In this document: piece by piece, positions 31,922-33,137 of the stretch
How the letters are laid out: each line of letters opens with the position of its first letter
How positions within the stretch are numbered: the first letter of the stretch is position 1
NCBI GenBank assembly: GCA_945861785.1
Contig: CAMAWD010000075.1
Span: forward strand, 1 to 33,137
Length of the DNA stretch: 33,137 nt
Source: Rhodoferax sp. OV413
GTDB taxonomy: Bacteria; Pseudomonadota; Gammaproteobacteria; Burkholderiales; Burkholderiaceae_C
Reading direction: 5' to 3'
Position numbers and translations under genes: made by a program
Notes under the pieces: model-generated
What the model saw: the letters and a program-made list of their open reading frames with translations, nothing else
Database searches by the model: none
What the model was told of the DNA's origin: nothing

Positions 31922-33137
31922 CCGCCATGCAGCCGACCCGAAGCACGTTGCGCCGATGGCTTTCGGCGCTGGCGCTCGCCGCGGCATTCGGCGTGATTTG
32001 CGCCGGCGCGTCACCCGCACATGGCGCCGATTGCGTCAAGAACTCGGAGGTCTGCGTCGAAGGCCCTGCCACCCGCAACATCGGCGGCTACCCGGTCTAT
32101 CGGGACTGCTGGCGCACCTCCTCGCAGTTCAGCTGCATCTCGCAGAACACGACCGATGACTGCCAGCCGTTGCGGGATCGAGGCTGCAGCCAGGTGGGAT
32201 CCAGCTGCGTGGAGACCAACCCGCAAGGCGCCTGCATGGTCTACGAGCAGACCTGGCAGTGCCGTATCGCCTCTGGCACAACTTCCACCGTCACAAACTG
32301 CGGCAGCCAGCAGTTCTGCATCGATGGCCGCTGCTTTGACACCTCGCACGCTCCCGACGCCGACTTCGCCCGCGCCATTGCCGGCCTGGAAGTACAGCGC
32401 GAGGCCGGCAAGTACCTCGACCCCAACACCCTGGTCGTCTTTCAGGGCTACGACAACCGCTGCCGCAAGAAACTCTTCGGCCTGGTGAATTGCTGCAAAC
32501 GCGGCGGCAGCGACGGCTCCTTGTTCTCCACCATGAGCCTGATCGCCGGCGCTGGCGGCCAGGCGATCGGTGCTGTCGGATCGAGCTACACCTATGACGC
32601 GCTGTTCGCCTCAGATGCGCCGGGTTTTGTGATCCAGGGCTTCGAGGCCCTGTTCGGCGCGGGCGGCGGCTCCTCGGCATTGGCCGGTGTCATGGCCGGC
32701 GACCTGTCCGTAGGCAGCTTCATCGAAACCCTGATCCCCGGCCCATGGTCAATTGCCATGCTGGCGATCCAGCTCTCGGGCCTGCTTTCGTGCGAGCAGG
32801 CAGAGCAGATCCTGGCCATGAAGAACGACAACCGCCTGTGCCACAGCGTGGGAAGTTATTGCTCTGCCAAGGTCCCGATCCTCGGCACCTGCATCCAGAC
32901 GACACAGACCTACTGCTGCTTCAACTCCCGGCTCGCCCGCATCCTGAATGAGCAGGGACGCGGCCAACTCGCCCGCAGCTGGGGTGGGCCCAAGAGCCCC
33001 GATTGCAGCGGCTTCACCGTGGCCCAACTCCAGTCGCTGGACTTCTCGCGTATGGACCTCACCGAGTTCTACGCCGAGATCGCGCCGACGCTGCCCGACG
33101 TCGGCACGTTGCGCCAGAAGGCCCAGCAGCGCGTCAA
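31918..33137 (+). CDS. traN: TraN C-terminal half with its own signal peptide (partial)
   Basis: The gene runs off the right edge; 406 codons are visible. It starts with a signal peptide (WLSALALAAAFGVICAGAS, cleavage near AHGAD). The mature part matches the second half of F TraN: GGYPVYRDCWR, NPQGACMVYEQTWQC, CGSQQFCIDGRCF, FGLVNCCKRGG and later SYCSAKVPILGTCIQTTQTY and RQLARSW-like residues. The family normally holds both halves in one polypeptide of 600 or more residues. Here the C-half is exported separately and the ATG overlaps the preceding stop. The two halves probably associate outside the cell, possibly by disulfides, but this is inference. Confidence 0.85.
   Translation, partial: MTAMQPTRSTLRRWLSALALAAAFGVICAGASPAHGADCVKNSEVCVEGPATRNIGGYPVYRDCWRTSSQFSCISQNTTDDCQPLRDRGCSQVGSSCVETNPQGACMVYEQTWQCRIASGTTSTVTNCGSQQFCIDGRCFDTSHAPDADFARAIAGLEVQREAGKYLDPNTLVVFQGYDNRCRKKLFGLVNCCKRGGSDGSLFSTMSLIAGAGGQAIGAVGSSYTYDALFASDAPGFVIQGFEALFGAGGGSSALAGVMAGDLSVGSFIETLIPGPWSIAMLAIQLSGLLSCEQAEQILAMKNDNRLCHSVGSYCSAKVPILGTCIQTTQTYCCFNSRLARILNEQGRGQLARSWGGPKSPDCSGFTVAQLQSLDFSRMDLTEFYAEIAPTLPDVGTLRQKAQQRV

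Overview
The window looks like part of a large conjugative element, an ICE or a big plasmid, from a high-GC betaproteobacterium. Burkholderiales (Comamonadaceae or a Rubrivivax-like lineage) is my best guess. It rests on the protein families seen (CopI-type cupredoxin, Burkholderiales-style small cytochrome oxidase assembly protein, Lgt-like/TlpA pair) and on the dense GC-rich coding with many ATGA-type overlaps. I see no rRNA, tRNA, CRISPR array, integrase or attachment site.

Bases 1-8831 are copper and thiol-redox cargo, all on the minus strand. In transcription order they are: copA (Cu+ ATPase), cueR, an unknown membrane protein, an Lgt-like membrane segment and a TlpA-type thioredoxin (one reading frame cut by a TAA codon). 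A second unit follows: a PCuAC copper chaperone, lspA, dsbB, a DsbA-like protein, a cupredoxin, a 37-residue cytochrome oxidase assembly protein, ctaG/cox11, a YqhA-like membrane protein, and the start of an eptA-type phosphoethanolamine transferase.

Bases 8832-14665 are copper cargo on the plus strand: copZ, two small exported proteins, a TolC-type lipoprotein, a Tat-exported multicopper oxidase, a CopI-like cupredoxin, a CusF-like protein, a chimeric gene remnant and a membrane protein. Three CueR-type promoters share the same geometry (TTGAC, 14 bases, AAGGTYK). They sit in front of copA, copZ and the PCuAC operon, so CueR probably controls most of the cargo. Bases 14666-15118 are a scar holding the 3' end of an IS630-type transposase.

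Bases 15119-33137 are the transfer genes. On the minus strand lies traI-traD-DUF4400, the order known from SXT/R391 and IncA/C elements. Diverging from it is an F-type (MPF-F) secretion operon: lytic transglycosylase, pilin, traL, traE, traK, traB, dsbC, traV, traC, trbI, traF, traW, traU, trbC, and traN as two consecutive genes. The window ends inside the second traN gene.

The most unusual points are: a TraI (MOB-H) protein without the histidines expected of the HD-type relaxase fold; TraN divided into two separately exported proteins; an in-frame stop splitting an Lgt-like/TlpA fusion; a gnd-cusF chimera; and a CueR-controlled mobile set for copper delivery, disulfide chemistry and Cox11-type oxidase assembly.
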